From Caldilineales bacterium (GTDB lineage: Bacteria > Chloroflexota > Anaerolineae > J102), in contig JAIBAP010000032.1 of NCBI GenBank assembly GCA_019695115.1, positions 1-64,000 of the forward strand: a stretch of 64,000 bases of DNA, read 5' to 3'. Positions 40,301 through 48,708 of this stretch are shown one piece after another. Positions within the stretch are counted from its first letter, which is position 1. Every line of letters starts with the position of its first letter. Below the pieces are notes generated by a model, which worked only from the letters and a program-made list of their open reading frames with translations, did not search any database and was not told where the DNA came from. A program made the translations under genes and the position numbers.

Positions 40301-40474
40301 CCGGTCTCGGCCACCAACTGGCAGGTGCTGGTCTTTGCCGGCGCACCCATGAGCGGGATGACGGACATGGACTTGCAGCAACTGACCGACATCCAGTTGA
40401 ACTTCAGCACCACCTATGCCAGCCGCACTCCAGGGCCGCCTGCGGCCGGCGACTGCACGCGGATCGACTATTGA
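37301..40474 (+). CDS. Large secreted alpha-helical protein of unknown function
   Basis: A 1057-residue exported protein that I do not recognise. A signal sequence (about 22-42, ending NLAAAQG) precedes long helical stretches rich in Ala, Arg and Glu (for example AAENTFRLAAIEGYVKMARMAG, and a coiled region around 690-790). Several Cys residues near the front may form disulfides. The last 250 residues look beta-rich. GGGGGAG is four bases before the ATG at 37301, which lies ten bases after the previous stop. The operon position suggests it works with the fibre-like and the C-terminal-tail proteins at the cell surface. Confidence 0.7.
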   Translation: MRPNTVYSRGPDPSGRRLLRSSFFGIVLGFAFLFTLNLAAAQGSLEARCGADSHCGAADAISPGEGEAFGNYRITGPSAPAAGALVYDDFKRIEAQARDLLRRNMNFRQDISPYRGGNSFDELVRKFDTAAGGVTGFNKPAPDNPNLTLQQRIDIADAELRQARDLYAYLTVFGPETRFRGDGFYNGAPPVGYPAPLCGNPASKENPNPPDLQHDGQVLEPIIDWCDFPARLRQSVREAANIRMIFAQQFMVDALGLHFSGTEFFGGEAFVRQEVAKLDAAKHQYELAETGLAEAMTRAVGNGCVVSDFYTQPEWSLFSRAAENQGTAQHHIAVRQSYLDINQPGDVARAKAAAENTFRLAAIEGYVKMARMAGMTTNPTAGLGCARGVAPNAQLASDMAINLQETRRKAREMGDGRNVFGFDVNFTPARPYYLPPNSQDRGLWNEAMDAVAIARDLEKDETQNSRAFDQTQEDLRTAINALKTSLDMEISNDLGCTHTGADANDPEFFACVDFQMAELNKCLDYVRYEKVPPTNPLPGIATFQQCMDRKDNKGELLIVNANARQSLLELRGIFMEQYGIEQRAQNINQRIQLSSGRNATVTLWLGISGAAQTAAAVSQAMFDMVSGIDVESPTAPAAAIYGGVNILVQAAAGALSTAADIEIENAELYEEVQNMLLDQSELLIDALVAEQAFRAKYVEFVGILGHMDDVVNETQRQRAYFKLSPGNDPSYRIVRDSKRLELAKQLEYASRVAYLAARRAEYEYAARLSASNFRISDIYRARTAGDIKRFLERLKSTTDSLAAGTSSAALTPADFTVSVAQQMLGLTDDALARDGFSTPAARQAERVRRFRLWVAQNSVPNTFEPPFEGNVLRFTFTTSLLNGGVFSNVIQQGYDRYWLLKLAGIGDPKPSSTGLSINLLTAQNGLSYRTVAVTQGGVSHLKAQSGCVFDYRLMPPAVLLGLEWPSNQPPEQVTAVFNGNINAENPWTANGFRTPSFLGRPVSATNWQVLVFAGAPMSGMTDMDLQQLTDIQLNFSTTYASRTPGPPAAGDCTRIDY

Positions 40475-40484
40475 GAGGAGACCC

Positions 40485-41831
40485 ATGAATCAACAGGCGA
40501 ATTCCGCTGCATCCAGGATCACACTGATCGCAAGCGCCTTCATCGTGGGCCTGGCGCTCCTGGCGCTGCTGGTGGCGCTCCAGATGAGGCCGCGCCCGGC
40601 GCCGGCCCCCGCTGTCCGGGCCGATTCGGCCCTCGCCGCCTATGGTCCGTTGGGCGCCTACAGCGGCATCGTCAAGCTGGATTGGGCGCTGACCGGCGTC
40701 TATTCCGATACACTGCCCACCCCGACGCCGCAGCCGGACGGCACCCCTTCCCCGATCCTGGGCGACGTCAACCTGGGTATTCTGTTTCATCCCGACAGCA
40801 GCCCGGATGACGGGCATGTGGATCTCGGCAACACCCTGGTTTTCACACGCGAACACACGATCACGGCGACGCCCGTTGGCCCCACGCCCGGTCCCGGCAC
40901 TCCAGCCCCGGCCGCCGTTCCCCTGGCAGTCGGCCCCAAGGTCAGCGTCGCTTTCAACGGACTCACCCTACGGGTGGAGTCCGAACGTTTCGCCATGACT
41001 ACCGGTGCAGGGCAGCGCTTGCAGCGCCAGTTCCGGCTCATCGGGGCCACCGACGCTGGCGACAGCCATCGCTTCACCGGCGAGTATCGAGAGACGATCT
41101 GGGGCTTTGGCGCCCGGCCGCTGACGCTGGTGGGGACGTTCATCCTGGTGCAGCCGCCGAACGACGCGCCTGGCGCCGAGTTCGGCCAGTGGGCCACCAC
41201 GGCGACGGCCAGCAGCGAGTATGCCAACCCCGATTGGTCTGCGAACCAGGCGACAGGCGCCCCCAACGTCGAGACTTGCAGCGACAACATCTATGCCTGG
41301 GCGCCCGCCCCTTCCGGTCCGGACCCGGAATGGCTGCGGCTTGGCTACGCCACCCCGGTCTATGCTACGGCAGTGCGCGTGCGTGAAAGCTGGGTCACCG
41401 GGTCGGTCAAAGGCATCGACCTGGTGGAGCCTGACGGCACGATCCACACGCTGACCATCCCCGCCGACACGACTCCCTGTCCCGGCTTGTTTGTGGTCAC
41501 CTTCCCTCAAACCACCTATGTCGTGGTCGAGGTGATCGTGCACACCCAGATCGCTGACTGGGAGGAGATCGACGCCGTGGAACTGGTGGGTGTGCCTGTG
41601 CCGACCGCCACACCGACGCCCACACCTACGGCCAACGCCTCGACGGCGACGCCAACCCGCACCCCCACCACCGTTGCCTCGACGGCCACGCCCACGCGCA
41701 CACCGACGCCGGCCGGCCCCACAGCGACGCCCACGCGCACCTCTACCCCAGGCGGCCCCACAGCGACGCCTACCGTCACCGGCCCCTCCGGCTTCAAGCT
41801 CTTCCTGCCGCTCAGCCTGCGCCAGAGATAG
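40485..41831 (+). CDS. Surface protein with Thr-Pro linker and short LFLPLSLRQR tail
   Basis: A 448-residue protein. An N-terminal membrane helix (about 10-33) is followed by a beta-rich domain, then a discoidin/F5-8-like part (ATASSEYANPDWSANQATGAPNVETC ... VRVRESWVTGSVKGIDLVEPDG). Next come repeated (T-A/P-T-P)n units and a final GFKLFLPLSLRQR. I know Thr-Pro linkers with an LxLPLxxR end from Chloroflexota exported proteins; it may be a sorting or anchoring signal. GAGGAG precedes the ATG by about five bases. It is third in the operon. The ligand is unknown. Confidence 0.75.
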   Translation: MNQQANSAASRITLIASAFIVGLALLALLVALQMRPRPAPAPAVRADSALAAYGPLGAYSGIVKLDWALTGVYSDTLPTPTPQPDGTPSPILGDVNLGILFHPDSSPDDGHVDLGNTLVFTREHTITATPVGPTPGPGTPAPAAVPLAVGPKVSVAFNGLTLRVESERFAMTTGAGQRLQRQFRLIGATDAGDSHRFTGEYRETIWGFGARPLTLVGTFILVQPPNDAPGAEFGQWATTATASSEYANPDWSANQATGAPNVETCSDNIYAWAPAPSGPDPEWLRLGYATPVYATAVRVRESWVTGSVKGIDLVEPDGTIHTLTIPADTTPCPGLFVVTFPQTTYVVVEVIVHTQIADWEEIDAVELVGVPVPTATPTPTPTANASTATPTRTPTTVASTATPTRTPTPAGPTATPTRTSTPGGPTATPTVTGPSGFKLFLPLSLRQR

Positions 41832-41850
41832 CACGCCCCGTGATAGCCTG

Positions 41851-41907
41851 GTAGTAGCGACTTCAGTCGCCCTTCTCGCGAAAGATCGCGACTGAAGTCG
41901 CTATTAC
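41851..41907. repeat. Inverted pair of the GCGACTTCAGTCGC repeat
   Basis: gtagtagcgacttcagtcgc (41851-41870) and its near-complement (41888-41907, one mismatch) flank a 17-base loop. It lies just after the surface-protein operon and may terminate it. The same word occurs at 20814-20831. Confidence 0.6.
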
Positions 41908-41983
41908 GATGGCCCGATGGCCTCCGCCAAATGCCTTGCATTTTCGGGCGGGGTGCGGTATAACCGGGGCAGGAGGTTCGGCC

Positions 41984-43549
41984 ATGATGAAGCTACCGAT
42001 CGGGATCCAGGCGTTCGAGGTCATGCGCAGCCAGGGCTTTGTCTACGTGGACAAGACGCGCTGGATTCACCAATTGGTCACGGAGGGCATCTACTACTTC
42101 ATGGCGCGACCGCGGCGCTTTGGCAAGTCGCTGCTGGTTTCCACATTGCGTTGCCTGTTCCAGGGCCGGCGCGAGTTATTCGATGGGCTGTGGATCGCCG
42201 AGCCGGGTCGCTGGGATTGGCAGCCGCATCCGGTGGTGGTGCTTGACTTCAACCAGATCGCGCATGACACACCGGAAAACCTTCACCTGGGCCTGATGCG
42301 CGCTCTGGAGCAAATCGCCGAGAGCTATCAATTATCGCTTCGAGAACCGCTGTTACAGGGGCGATTCGTCGAGTTGGTGCTGAAATTGCAGCAAGTCGCG
42401 GGCCAGCCGGTGGTTGTGTTGATCGACGAATATGACAAGCCCCTGATCGACCACCTCGGCAGAGGCGAGCCTGGGCTGGAAGTGGCGCGGGCCAATCGAG
42501 ACATCCTGCGGAACTTCTTTGCCGTGCTCAAGGGCAGCGACGTCGCTCCCGTGCTGCGTTTTGTCTTGCTGACCGGCGTCTCGCGCTTCAGTCGCGTCTC
42601 CGTCTTCTCGGCGCTGAACAATCTCAACGACATCAGTATGCACGAGGATTATGCCGGCATGTTAGGGTACACGGACGAAGAGCTCGACCCTTACTTCAGC
42701 AGCCATATCACTCGCCTGGCGACTAAACTGGGCGTCGAACACGCAGGGGCGCATGCAGCCCTGGCGCACTATTATGACGGCTATCGCTTCTCCACCAGCC
42801 CGCTCCAAGTTTACAACCCCTTTTCGGTGCTGGTCGCGCTGGATCGCCGTGAGCTGAACAACTATTGGTTCGAGACTGGTACACCGACCTTTTTGATCGA
42901 CTTGCTGCGGGAGAAACAATACTCTCTGCCGGCATTGGAAGGTCTTCAAGTAAGCCCATCCGCCTTTTCAACCTTTGAACTGGAGCGCCTGTCGCCTGAA
43001 GCATTGCTGTTCCAGACCGGCTACCTCACCATTCACGATGTGCAAGACAACATCTATACCCTTGGTTATCCCAATCAGGAAGTCAAGACTGCCTTCACCG
43101 AAGCGATGTTGTTCGGTCTTGAGTCTCTGGCTTCCGAAACAAGTTCCCACGTACTGCGGCTCTCGCGCTATCTGCAAGCAGAAAACCTGACGAGCTTCTT
43201 CACCTCGATCCAGGCTGTTTTCGCTTCGATCCCGTATGACATCCAAACCAAACGGGACGAGGCCTACTACCACACGCTCTTTTACCTCATGCTTTCGGCT
43301 TCTGGTGGACAGGCGCAGAGCAGTGTGCTGACCGCGCGCGGGCGCATCGACATGGTGGTGGCCTTCCCCGATAAGGTCTATGTTGTGGAGTTCAAGTGCA
43401 ACCAGGATGCACGAGCAGCTATTCGCCAGATTCGCGGCCAGGGCTACGCCGACCCCTATGGCGGCGGAGGCCGCAAGGTGCTCTTGCTGGGAATCGACTT
43501 CAGCACCGAGGCGCGGAATGTGGCCGAGTGGGTGGTGGAGGAGGGGTAG
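41984..43549 (+). CDS. AAA-ATPase-like/PDDEXK nuclease-fold protein (DUF1703 type)
   Basis: A 521-residue protein of the AAA-ATPase_like plus PDDEXK_9 family. The N-terminal half has ARPRRFGKSLLVSTL (P-loop, about 41-55) and VVVLIDEYDKPLID (about 145-158). The C-terminal half ends in the restriction-endonuclease-like core GRIDMVVAFPDKVYVVEFKC, where Asp, Glu and Lys form the active site. These proteins are abundant and often multicopy in environmental bacteria; their biology is unclear. AGGAGG lies seven bases before the ATG at 41984. It stands alone, convergent with the YceI gene. Confidence 0.88.
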   Translation: MMKLPIGIQAFEVMRSQGFVYVDKTRWIHQLVTEGIYYFMARPRRFGKSLLVSTLRCLFQGRRELFDGLWIAEPGRWDWQPHPVVVLDFNQIAHDTPENLHLGLMRALEQIAESYQLSLREPLLQGRFVELVLKLQQVAGQPVVVLIDEYDKPLIDHLGRGEPGLEVARANRDILRNFFAVLKGSDVAPVLRFVLLTGVSRFSRVSVFSALNNLNDISMHEDYAGMLGYTDEELDPYFSSHITRLATKLGVEHAGAHAALAHYYDGYRFSTSPLQVYNPFSVLVALDRRELNNYWFETGTPTFLIDLLREKQYSLPALEGLQVSPSAFSTFELERLSPEALLFQTGYLTIHDVQDNIYTLGYPNQEVKTAFTEAMLFGLESLASETSSHVLRLSRYLQAENLTSFFTSIQAVFASIPYDIQTKRDEAYYHTLFYLMLSASGGQAQSSVLTARGRIDMVVAFPDKVYVVEFKCNQDARAAIRQIRGQGYADPYGGGGRKVLLLGIDFSTEARNVAEWVVEEG

Positions 43550-43577
43550 GCCGGGCCGACAAGGGCGCTGGCCAGGA

Positions 43578-44309
43578 TCAACCTCCCGCTTCCACCGCCG
43601 TAAACTCCAACTTCACCGTCACCGCATCCTTCACCTTCAGCAGACCGGGCATGTCGGGCGGCTCGAAGCCGAAATCGGTCATCAGCAACTCCGCCTGGGC
43701 CACGCCGGTCAGCTCGTTGCCCTGCAAGGTGGCGGTCACATCGAACACCACCGGCTTGGTGACCTGGCGGATGGTCATGTCCCCGGCCAGTTTGAAGCTG
43801 AAGGGCTGGCCCTCGGCGGCATCGGCGGGGAAGTCCTGGATGCCGGTGGGGACGAATGCCGCCGAGGGGTAGCGCGACGATTCCAGCCAACGCTGGCGGA
43901 TGCGGTTGTCGCGGCGGTTGTCGTCGCTTTTGAGGGTGCTGATATCGACCTGGAACTGGCCGGACACCACCTGCGGCGGGGTGAAGGGCGACACAGCGAA
44001 CTCGCCCTGCAAGGCGTTGGTGACGCCGACGGCGTTGGCCAGCCCCAGCGCCTTGCCCAACATCCCCACCGCCTCGTTGAAGAATTCCTCTTCGGCGGTG
44101 TAGCTGGCCTGGCTGCGGGCCGGGTCGAGGCGGAAGGTGCGCACATCCAGGGCCACACCCTCGTCGGGCGGTTGCGGGCTGGATTCGGCGGGTGGGACGG
44201 CGGTGGCAGCCGGAGCGGGTGCCGGGGTGGGCGTCGCTGCCGGCGCACACGCGGCCAGGAGGACGACGAGCAGGAGGCTGGTGAACAGGAGGAGGCGGGT
44301 GTGGGTCAT
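43578..44309 (-). CDS. YceI-family lipoprotein
   Basis: A 243-residue exported lipoprotein. The signal ends in the lipobox LLAAC (cysteine about 20), then a Pro/Ala/Thr linker, then a YceI-type lipocalin-like barrel: RTFRLDPARSQASYTAEEEF, VSGQFQVDISTLKSDDNRRDNRIRQRWLESSRYPSAAFV, FKLAGDMTIRQVTKPVVFDVTATL. This family binds long isoprenoid or lipid ligands. ATG at 44309 is the only start that gives a signal peptide. It is convergent with the AAA-like gene and downstream of the GNAT gene. Confidence 0.88.
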   Translation of the reverse strand: MTHTRLLLFTSLLLVVLLAACAPAATPTPAPAPAATAVPPAESSPQPPDEGVALDVRTFRLDPARSQASYTAEEEFFNEAVGMLGKALGLANAVGVTNALQGEFAVSPFTPPQVVSGQFQVDISTLKSDDNRRDNRIRQRWLESSRYPSAAFVPTGIQDFPADAAEGQPFSFKLAGDMTIRQVTKPVVFDVTATLQGNELTGVAQAELLMTDFGFEPPDMPGLLKVKDAVTVKLEFTAVEAGG

Positions 44310-44344
44310 GGTGGCGTCTGAGATGTGAACAGCGGCGGCAGAGG

Positions 44345-44395
44345 ACGACGGCCACAAGGATAGCACGGGAACCGTGTTTTCTTTGTAGCCGTCGT
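44345..44395. repeat. Long imperfect hairpin between GNAT and YceI genes
   Basis: acgacggccacaagga (44345-44360) pairs with tctttgtagccgtcgt (44380-44395) with few mismatches, and contains an inner CACGG/CCGTG stem. It directly follows the GNAT stop on the minus strand, so it may end that transcript. An alternative is a dispersed palindrome. Confidence 0.45.
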
Positions 44396-44421
44396 GACCT
44401 TGTGCCGGCATTCTGCTCGTG

Positions 44422-45450
44422 TTACGCCGCTGCGGCGGTGGGCGGTCGCTCGACCGGCTTCTGAAAGCTGATGCTGCGCTTGACCGGGGTGAAGCCGACC
44501 CGTTCGTAGACTCCCAGGGCGCCGGTGGGGTTCTCGGTGTCCACGCCCAGGCTGGCGTAGTCCAGGCCGGCGGCCTTGAAGTCAAGCATGGAGCGGTGCA
44601 GCAGGGCGGTGGCGATGCCGCGCTTGCGCCAGGGCCGGCGCACGCCCAGATCGCCCACCCAGGCCTCGCGGATGCCCTTGCGCTCGTTCTCTTCCTCATT
44701 GAGGAAGTTGATCGAGAAGCCGGCCACCTGGTCGCCATCCAGCACGGCGTAGGACATCGTGGGCAGGAAGCTCTCGCGTCCGACCATGAACAGCTCCCAG
44801 GCCGCCTTTGTCATCGGCTCGAAGCCCCAGTGGTCGCGGAACGACTCGTTGAAGGCTTCGAAGATGAAGGGGTCGAGCTCAGGCGTCCATTCGACCAGTC
44901 GCAGGCCGCCGTTCATAGCAGGCGCGGGGATGGGCTGGCCCAGGTCGCGGCGCATTTCGTAGAAATAGCGCTTTGCCTGGTAGCCGTGGCGGGTGAAGAA
45001 GTCGATGCGCTCGTGCTCGAAGTCGTTGCAGTGCAGCCGTAGGACGCGGGGCAGGTTTTCGGGCCGAGCCAAAAGCGCGGCGCTGGCGCGGGCTTCCATC
45101 CAGCCGAGGATGGCGCTGCCGAGCCCCTGACGCCGGTGCTGAGGATGCACCCCGCCCCAGAAGTAGGCTTGCAGCTTGGTCTCGGCCGTGGGGAAGATGT
45201 AGACCCAGGCCAGGGCGGCTATCTCGCCGTCGGGTGTGAAAGCCACGAGGCTGTCCTTCTCGACGTCGACGTCGGGGTCCTTGAACTCCCGCTCGATGTC
45301 GGAAATGCTGTCGGTGCGGTGGGTGCCGTCGGCGGCATCGCCGGCAAGGAACAGGCGCTGGATGGCGGCTGCGTCTTCAAGCACGGCGGGCCGCCAGATG
45401 TAATGGGGGAAATCGCCCGGTTGGAGCGATGAGAGGCTGTTGGTATTCAT
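44422..45450 (-). CDS. Tandem GNAT-fold acetyltransferase
   Basis: A 342-residue protein with two GNAT domains. The first (about 15-165) has WRPAVLEDAAAIQRLF and the acetyl-CoA loop VHPQHRRQGLGSAIL. The second (about 185-330) has GDLGVRRPWRKRGIATALL with the same pyrophosphate-binding pattern, and ends in ALGVYERVGFTPVKR. The tandem arrangement resembles mycothiol synthase, but the match is only architectural. The acceptor is unknown. ATG at 45450 has no strong ribosome-binding site. Confidence 0.88.
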   Translation of the reverse strand: MNTNSLSSLQPGDFPHYIWRPAVLEDAAAIQRLFLAGDAADGTHRTDSISDIEREFKDPDVDVEKDSLVAFTPDGEIAALAWVYIFPTAETKLQAYFWGGVHPQHRRQGLGSAILGWMEARASAALLARPENLPRVLRLHCNDFEHERIDFFTRHGYQAKRYFYEMRRDLGQPIPAPAMNGGLRLVEWTPELDPFIFEAFNESFRDHWGFEPMTKAAWELFMVGRESFLPTMSYAVLDGDQVAGFSINFLNEEENERKGIREAWVGDLGVRRPWRKRGIATALLHRSMLDFKAAGLDYASLGVDTENPTGALGVYERVGFTPVKRSISFQKPVERPPTAAAA

Positions 45451-45481
45451 GGGGTTGTCTTGTGTGGTGAGTGTTGGGGTC

Positions 45482-45514
45482 AGACCTTTAGGGTCTCGCA
45501 GACCCTAAAGGTCT
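45482..45514. repeat. Perfect palindrome AGACCTTTAGGGTCT
   Basis: A 15-base perfect stem (45482-45496 and 45500-45514) with a three-base loop. It lies just after the ABC permease stop, on whose strand it is followed by CTGACCCC rather than a U-tract. It looks like a dispersed palindrome that could also act in termination. Confidence 0.6.
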
Positions 45515-45521
45515 TCCTTGT

Positions 45522-46382
45522 TCAACCATTGCGGTGCAGCTTGCCGGTGCGCTTGGCGTATCGTTCGGCCAGGCCGAAGACTTTCAAGCCGACCGGGATG
45601 GCGATGAAGCCCATCAGCAGCACGGGCCAGATCTGCGGCCAGAGTGCGGCCGGGCCGGCGCCTTGCAGCAGGGCGGCGCGGACGCCGACGAGCACGTAGG
45701 TGGCCGGGCTGAGCACCGACAGCTTCTGCAGCGCCTCGGGCAGCACCTCGATGGGGTAGTAGACGCCGGAGATGAGCAGCATCAGGGCGACGATGACATG
45801 GGTCATCTGCGAGCCGCGCTCGGGGAAGAGCAGCGGCAGCACTGAGCCCATGATGCCGACGCCGATGAAGCTGAGGCTGCCGGCCAGTAGCATGATGGCG
45901 CCTGCGGCCAGGTTGGCGTTGCTGAGGTCGATGTCGAACAGCAGCACGGCGACGACCAGGATGGCCATGTTGAAGACCATGCTGTAGAGTACGGCGAAAA
46001 ACGTCTGGCCAGCCATGTGGGTGATGCGGTGGATCGGCGCCATCAGGGTGTATTCGATCGTCCCTTCCCAGCGTTCGATGCTGATCACATCGGTGATCCA
46101 GTAGAAGATGACCGAGAGGAAGTGCCAGACCAGGGTGCCGACGATCAGGTAGAGGGCCAGGTAGCGGCCGTCGACGGTGGCGTTGCCGCCGCCGAGCTGC
46201 TCCATGCCCAGCCCGATGTAGGCGACCGAGAGGGCGTTGGCGATGGAGTAGCACAGCCAGACGATCTCCCACGACCAGTAGCGGCGCACCAGGTTGGCGT
46301 TGCGCTCCATGAAGGCATAGGTGGCGCGCAGTTGTTGCCTGGCGAAGGTGGGTTGTGATGAGGTGATGGGTGTGGCGGACAT
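45522..46382 (-). CDS. ABC-2 type exporter permease
   Basis: A 286-residue membrane protein with about six hydrophobic helices and an ABC2_membrane layout. The loop WEGTIEYTLMAPIHRITHMAGQ is the conserved motif before the third helix, and SGVYYPIEVLPEALQKLSVLSPATYVLVGVRA is the typical ABC-2 signature near the end. It partners the ATPase gene 106 bases upstream on the same strand. Substrate is unknown; this class exports drugs, lipids or polysaccharides. Confidence 0.9.
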   Translation of the reverse strand: MSATPITSSQPTFARQQLRATYAFMERNANLVRRYWSWEIVWLCYSIANALSVAYIGLGMEQLGGGNATVDGRYLALYLIVGTLVWHFLSVIFYWITDVISIERWEGTIEYTLMAPIHRITHMAGQTFFAVLYSMVFNMAILVVAVLLFDIDLSNANLAAGAIMLLAGSLSFIGVGIMGSVLPLLFPERGSQMTHVIVALMLLISGVYYPIEVLPEALQKLSVLSPATYVLVGVRAALLQGAGPAALWPQIWPVLLMGFIAIPVGLKVFGLAERYAKRTGKLHRNG

Positions 46383-46487
46383 GGGAGTAACCTTGAGAGG
46401 ATGCAGGGAAGAGAGGTGAAAACAGTCAACAATCAGCAGTCAACAATCAACAGTCAACGGTTGACGCTTCACTTGCGACTTGCGACC

Positions 46488-47405
<918 letters not shown>

Positions 47406-47537
47406 GGGAACCTCTGGGGGTGGGTCGTGGATGGTGATGGGCCAGGAAAGAAGGGATGAAAGGGCGTCAGGATTTGGGCTGATGGGGATGGTGGTATTCA
47501 TGGCAAGGTGTGTGGGGTGAGGGGGCGGAACAAACAA

Positions 47538-47569
47538 AAACGGCCACGGGGGTTGCCCGGTGGCCGTTT
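47538..47569 (-). terminator. Leader terminator 2 upstream of the ABC exporter
   Basis: A perfect ten-base stem (aaacggccac / gtggccgttt) with a 12-base loop. On the minus-strand RNA it is followed by TTTTTGTTTGTT. It lies 133 bases before the ABC ATPase start and after leader terminator 1, with which it shares the GGCCAC core. Confidence 0.75.
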
Positions 47570-47607
47570 CTTGCTGACAGGCGCCGAAAAAGGCGCGAGA
47601 AACAAAA

Positions 47608-47639
47608 AGGCCACGGGGCTGGAAGTGCGCCCGTGGCCT
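47608..47639 (-). terminator. Leader terminator 1 upstream of the ABC exporter
   Basis: A perfect ten-base stem (aggccacggg / cccgtggcct) with a 12-base loop, followed on the minus strand by TTTTTGTTTC. It begins 29 bases after the leader-peptide stop codon. Confidence 0.8.
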
Positions 47640-47667
47640 GTGTCGTCGAATTGACTTTACATAACCC

Positions 47668-47760
47668 CTAGGTGGTGGACGCACTCCGAGAACGCGCAAC
47701 GAAATCGCCAGCGGCAAGACGGCGAATTCGCAGATAGGTGTGGGCAAAGGTGATTTGCAT
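47668..47760 (-). CDS. Candidate 30-residue leader peptide of the ABC exporter operon
   Basis: Complement reading from 47760 gives a 30-codon open frame MQITFAHTYLRIRRLAAGDF-VARSRSASTT ending in TAG. GGAGG is nine bases before the ATG and a promoter lies further upstream, so it should be translated first in the transcript. It contains R11-I12-R13, a (+)x(+) motif like the one at which macrolide-bound ribosomes stall in known resistance leaders. Two terminator hairpins follow before the ABC genes. This layout fits attenuation control, but the inducer is a guess. Confidence 0.6.
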   Translation of the reverse strand: MQITFAHTYLRIRRLAAGDFVARSRSASTT

Positions 47761-47798
47761 TGACTGCGTCCTCCAAATAGGGATGTGAAACGGGAATG

Positions 47799-47827
47799 AG
47801 TCTAGCATGGCCGGGCGGCAAGGGCAA
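47799..47827 (-). promoter_or_regulatory. Predicted promoter of the ABC exporter leader
   Basis: Minus strand TTGCCC (47827-47822), 17-base spacer, TAGACT (47804-47799) with an upstream TGC giving an extended -10 TGCTAGACT, identical to the proposed rplS promoter. It lies just after the stop of the MacB-like ATPase gene and about 40 bases before the leader-peptide ATG. Confidence 0.6.
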
Positions 47828-47835
47828 ATCTGCGA

Positions 47836-48675
47836 TCAGGCTTTGTTGATTTTGCCCAGAATCTGGGCGAGTACAGCCTGCTCTTCCTCATCCAGGTAGC
47901 CGGCTTGCAGGCCGGCTTGCAGATGGTTGCCTCCCAGCAGCGCCTGGCCCAAGCGGCTGGCAGCCAGCGTGCGCAGGTCTTCCTCGTAAGGGTCGCTGAG
48001 TAAATGGTCATCGACAATGCGACCATCGCGCATTCGCAGAATCCGCCGCGTCGACTGGGCCACGCGGCGGTCATGGGTGACGACGACGATCGTGACCCCC
48101 TGAGCGCGGTTGAGTTCGTCGAGCAGGGCCAGGATCTCCTCGCCACTCTGGCTGTCCAGGCTGCCGGTGGGTTCGTCGGCCAGGAGGATGGCGGGGGAGT
48201 TGGCCAGGGCGCGGGCCACAGCCACACGCTGGCGTTGTCCGCCCGACAATTGGCTGGGGGTCGCCTGCAGCCGCTCACCCAACCCCACCAAATCCAGGAG
48301 ATGGGCGGCCCGCTCTCTGCGCTTGCGGCCATCGTCCCCCTGTCCCACCATCGGCGTTTCCACGTTTTCGATGGCGGTGAGGGTGGGGATGAGGTTGTGC
48401 AGTTGGAAGACGAAGCCGACGGTGCGCGCCCGGAAACGATCGACGTCCTTCAGCCGGGCCAGGTTCTCGCCCGCGACCCGCACTTCACCCGAAGTGGGCA
48501 GGTCGAGCGCCCCCAGCAGGTTGAGGAGCGTGCTCTTGCCGCAGCCGCTCGGCCCCATGATGGCCACGAATTCGCCCGTCCGGGCCGAAACGGTCACATC
48601 GTCCAGCGCCCGCACGGCCGTCTCGCCGCTGCCGTAGATTTTGGTCAGATGAGTGGTTTCAATCAATGCTTCCAT
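47836..48675 (-). CDS. MacB/LolD-type ABC ATP-binding protein
   Basis: A 279-residue ATPase. Walker A is GPSGCGKSTLL, signature LSGGQRQRVAVARAL, Walker B ILLADEPTGSLDS, with the switch histidine in VVTHD. A C-terminal extension of about 50 residues (DPYEEDLRTLAASRLGQALLGG ... LAQILGKINKA) is not typical. MEALIETTHL at 48675 is taken as the start since it aligns with the family. It is the third gene of a MacAB-like set with the adaptor and permease on the same strand. Exported substrate unknown. Confidence 0.9.
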   Translation of the reverse strand: MEALIETTHLTKIYGSGETAVRALDDVTVSARTGEFVAIMGPSGCGKSTLLNLLGALDLPTSGEVRVAGENLARLKDVDRFRARTVGFVFQLHNLIPTLTAIENVETPMVGQGDDGRKRRERAAHLLDLVGLGERLQATPSQLSGGQRQRVAVARALANSPAILLADEPTGSLDSQSGEEILALLDELNRAQGVTIVVVTHDRRVAQSTRRILRMRDGRIVDDHLLSDPYEEDLRTLAASRLGQALLGGNHLQAGLQAGYLDEEEQAVLAQILGKINKA

Positions 48676-48708
48676 GCAACTTCTCGCCACCTTCGCGCCC
48701 TGCGCGGA

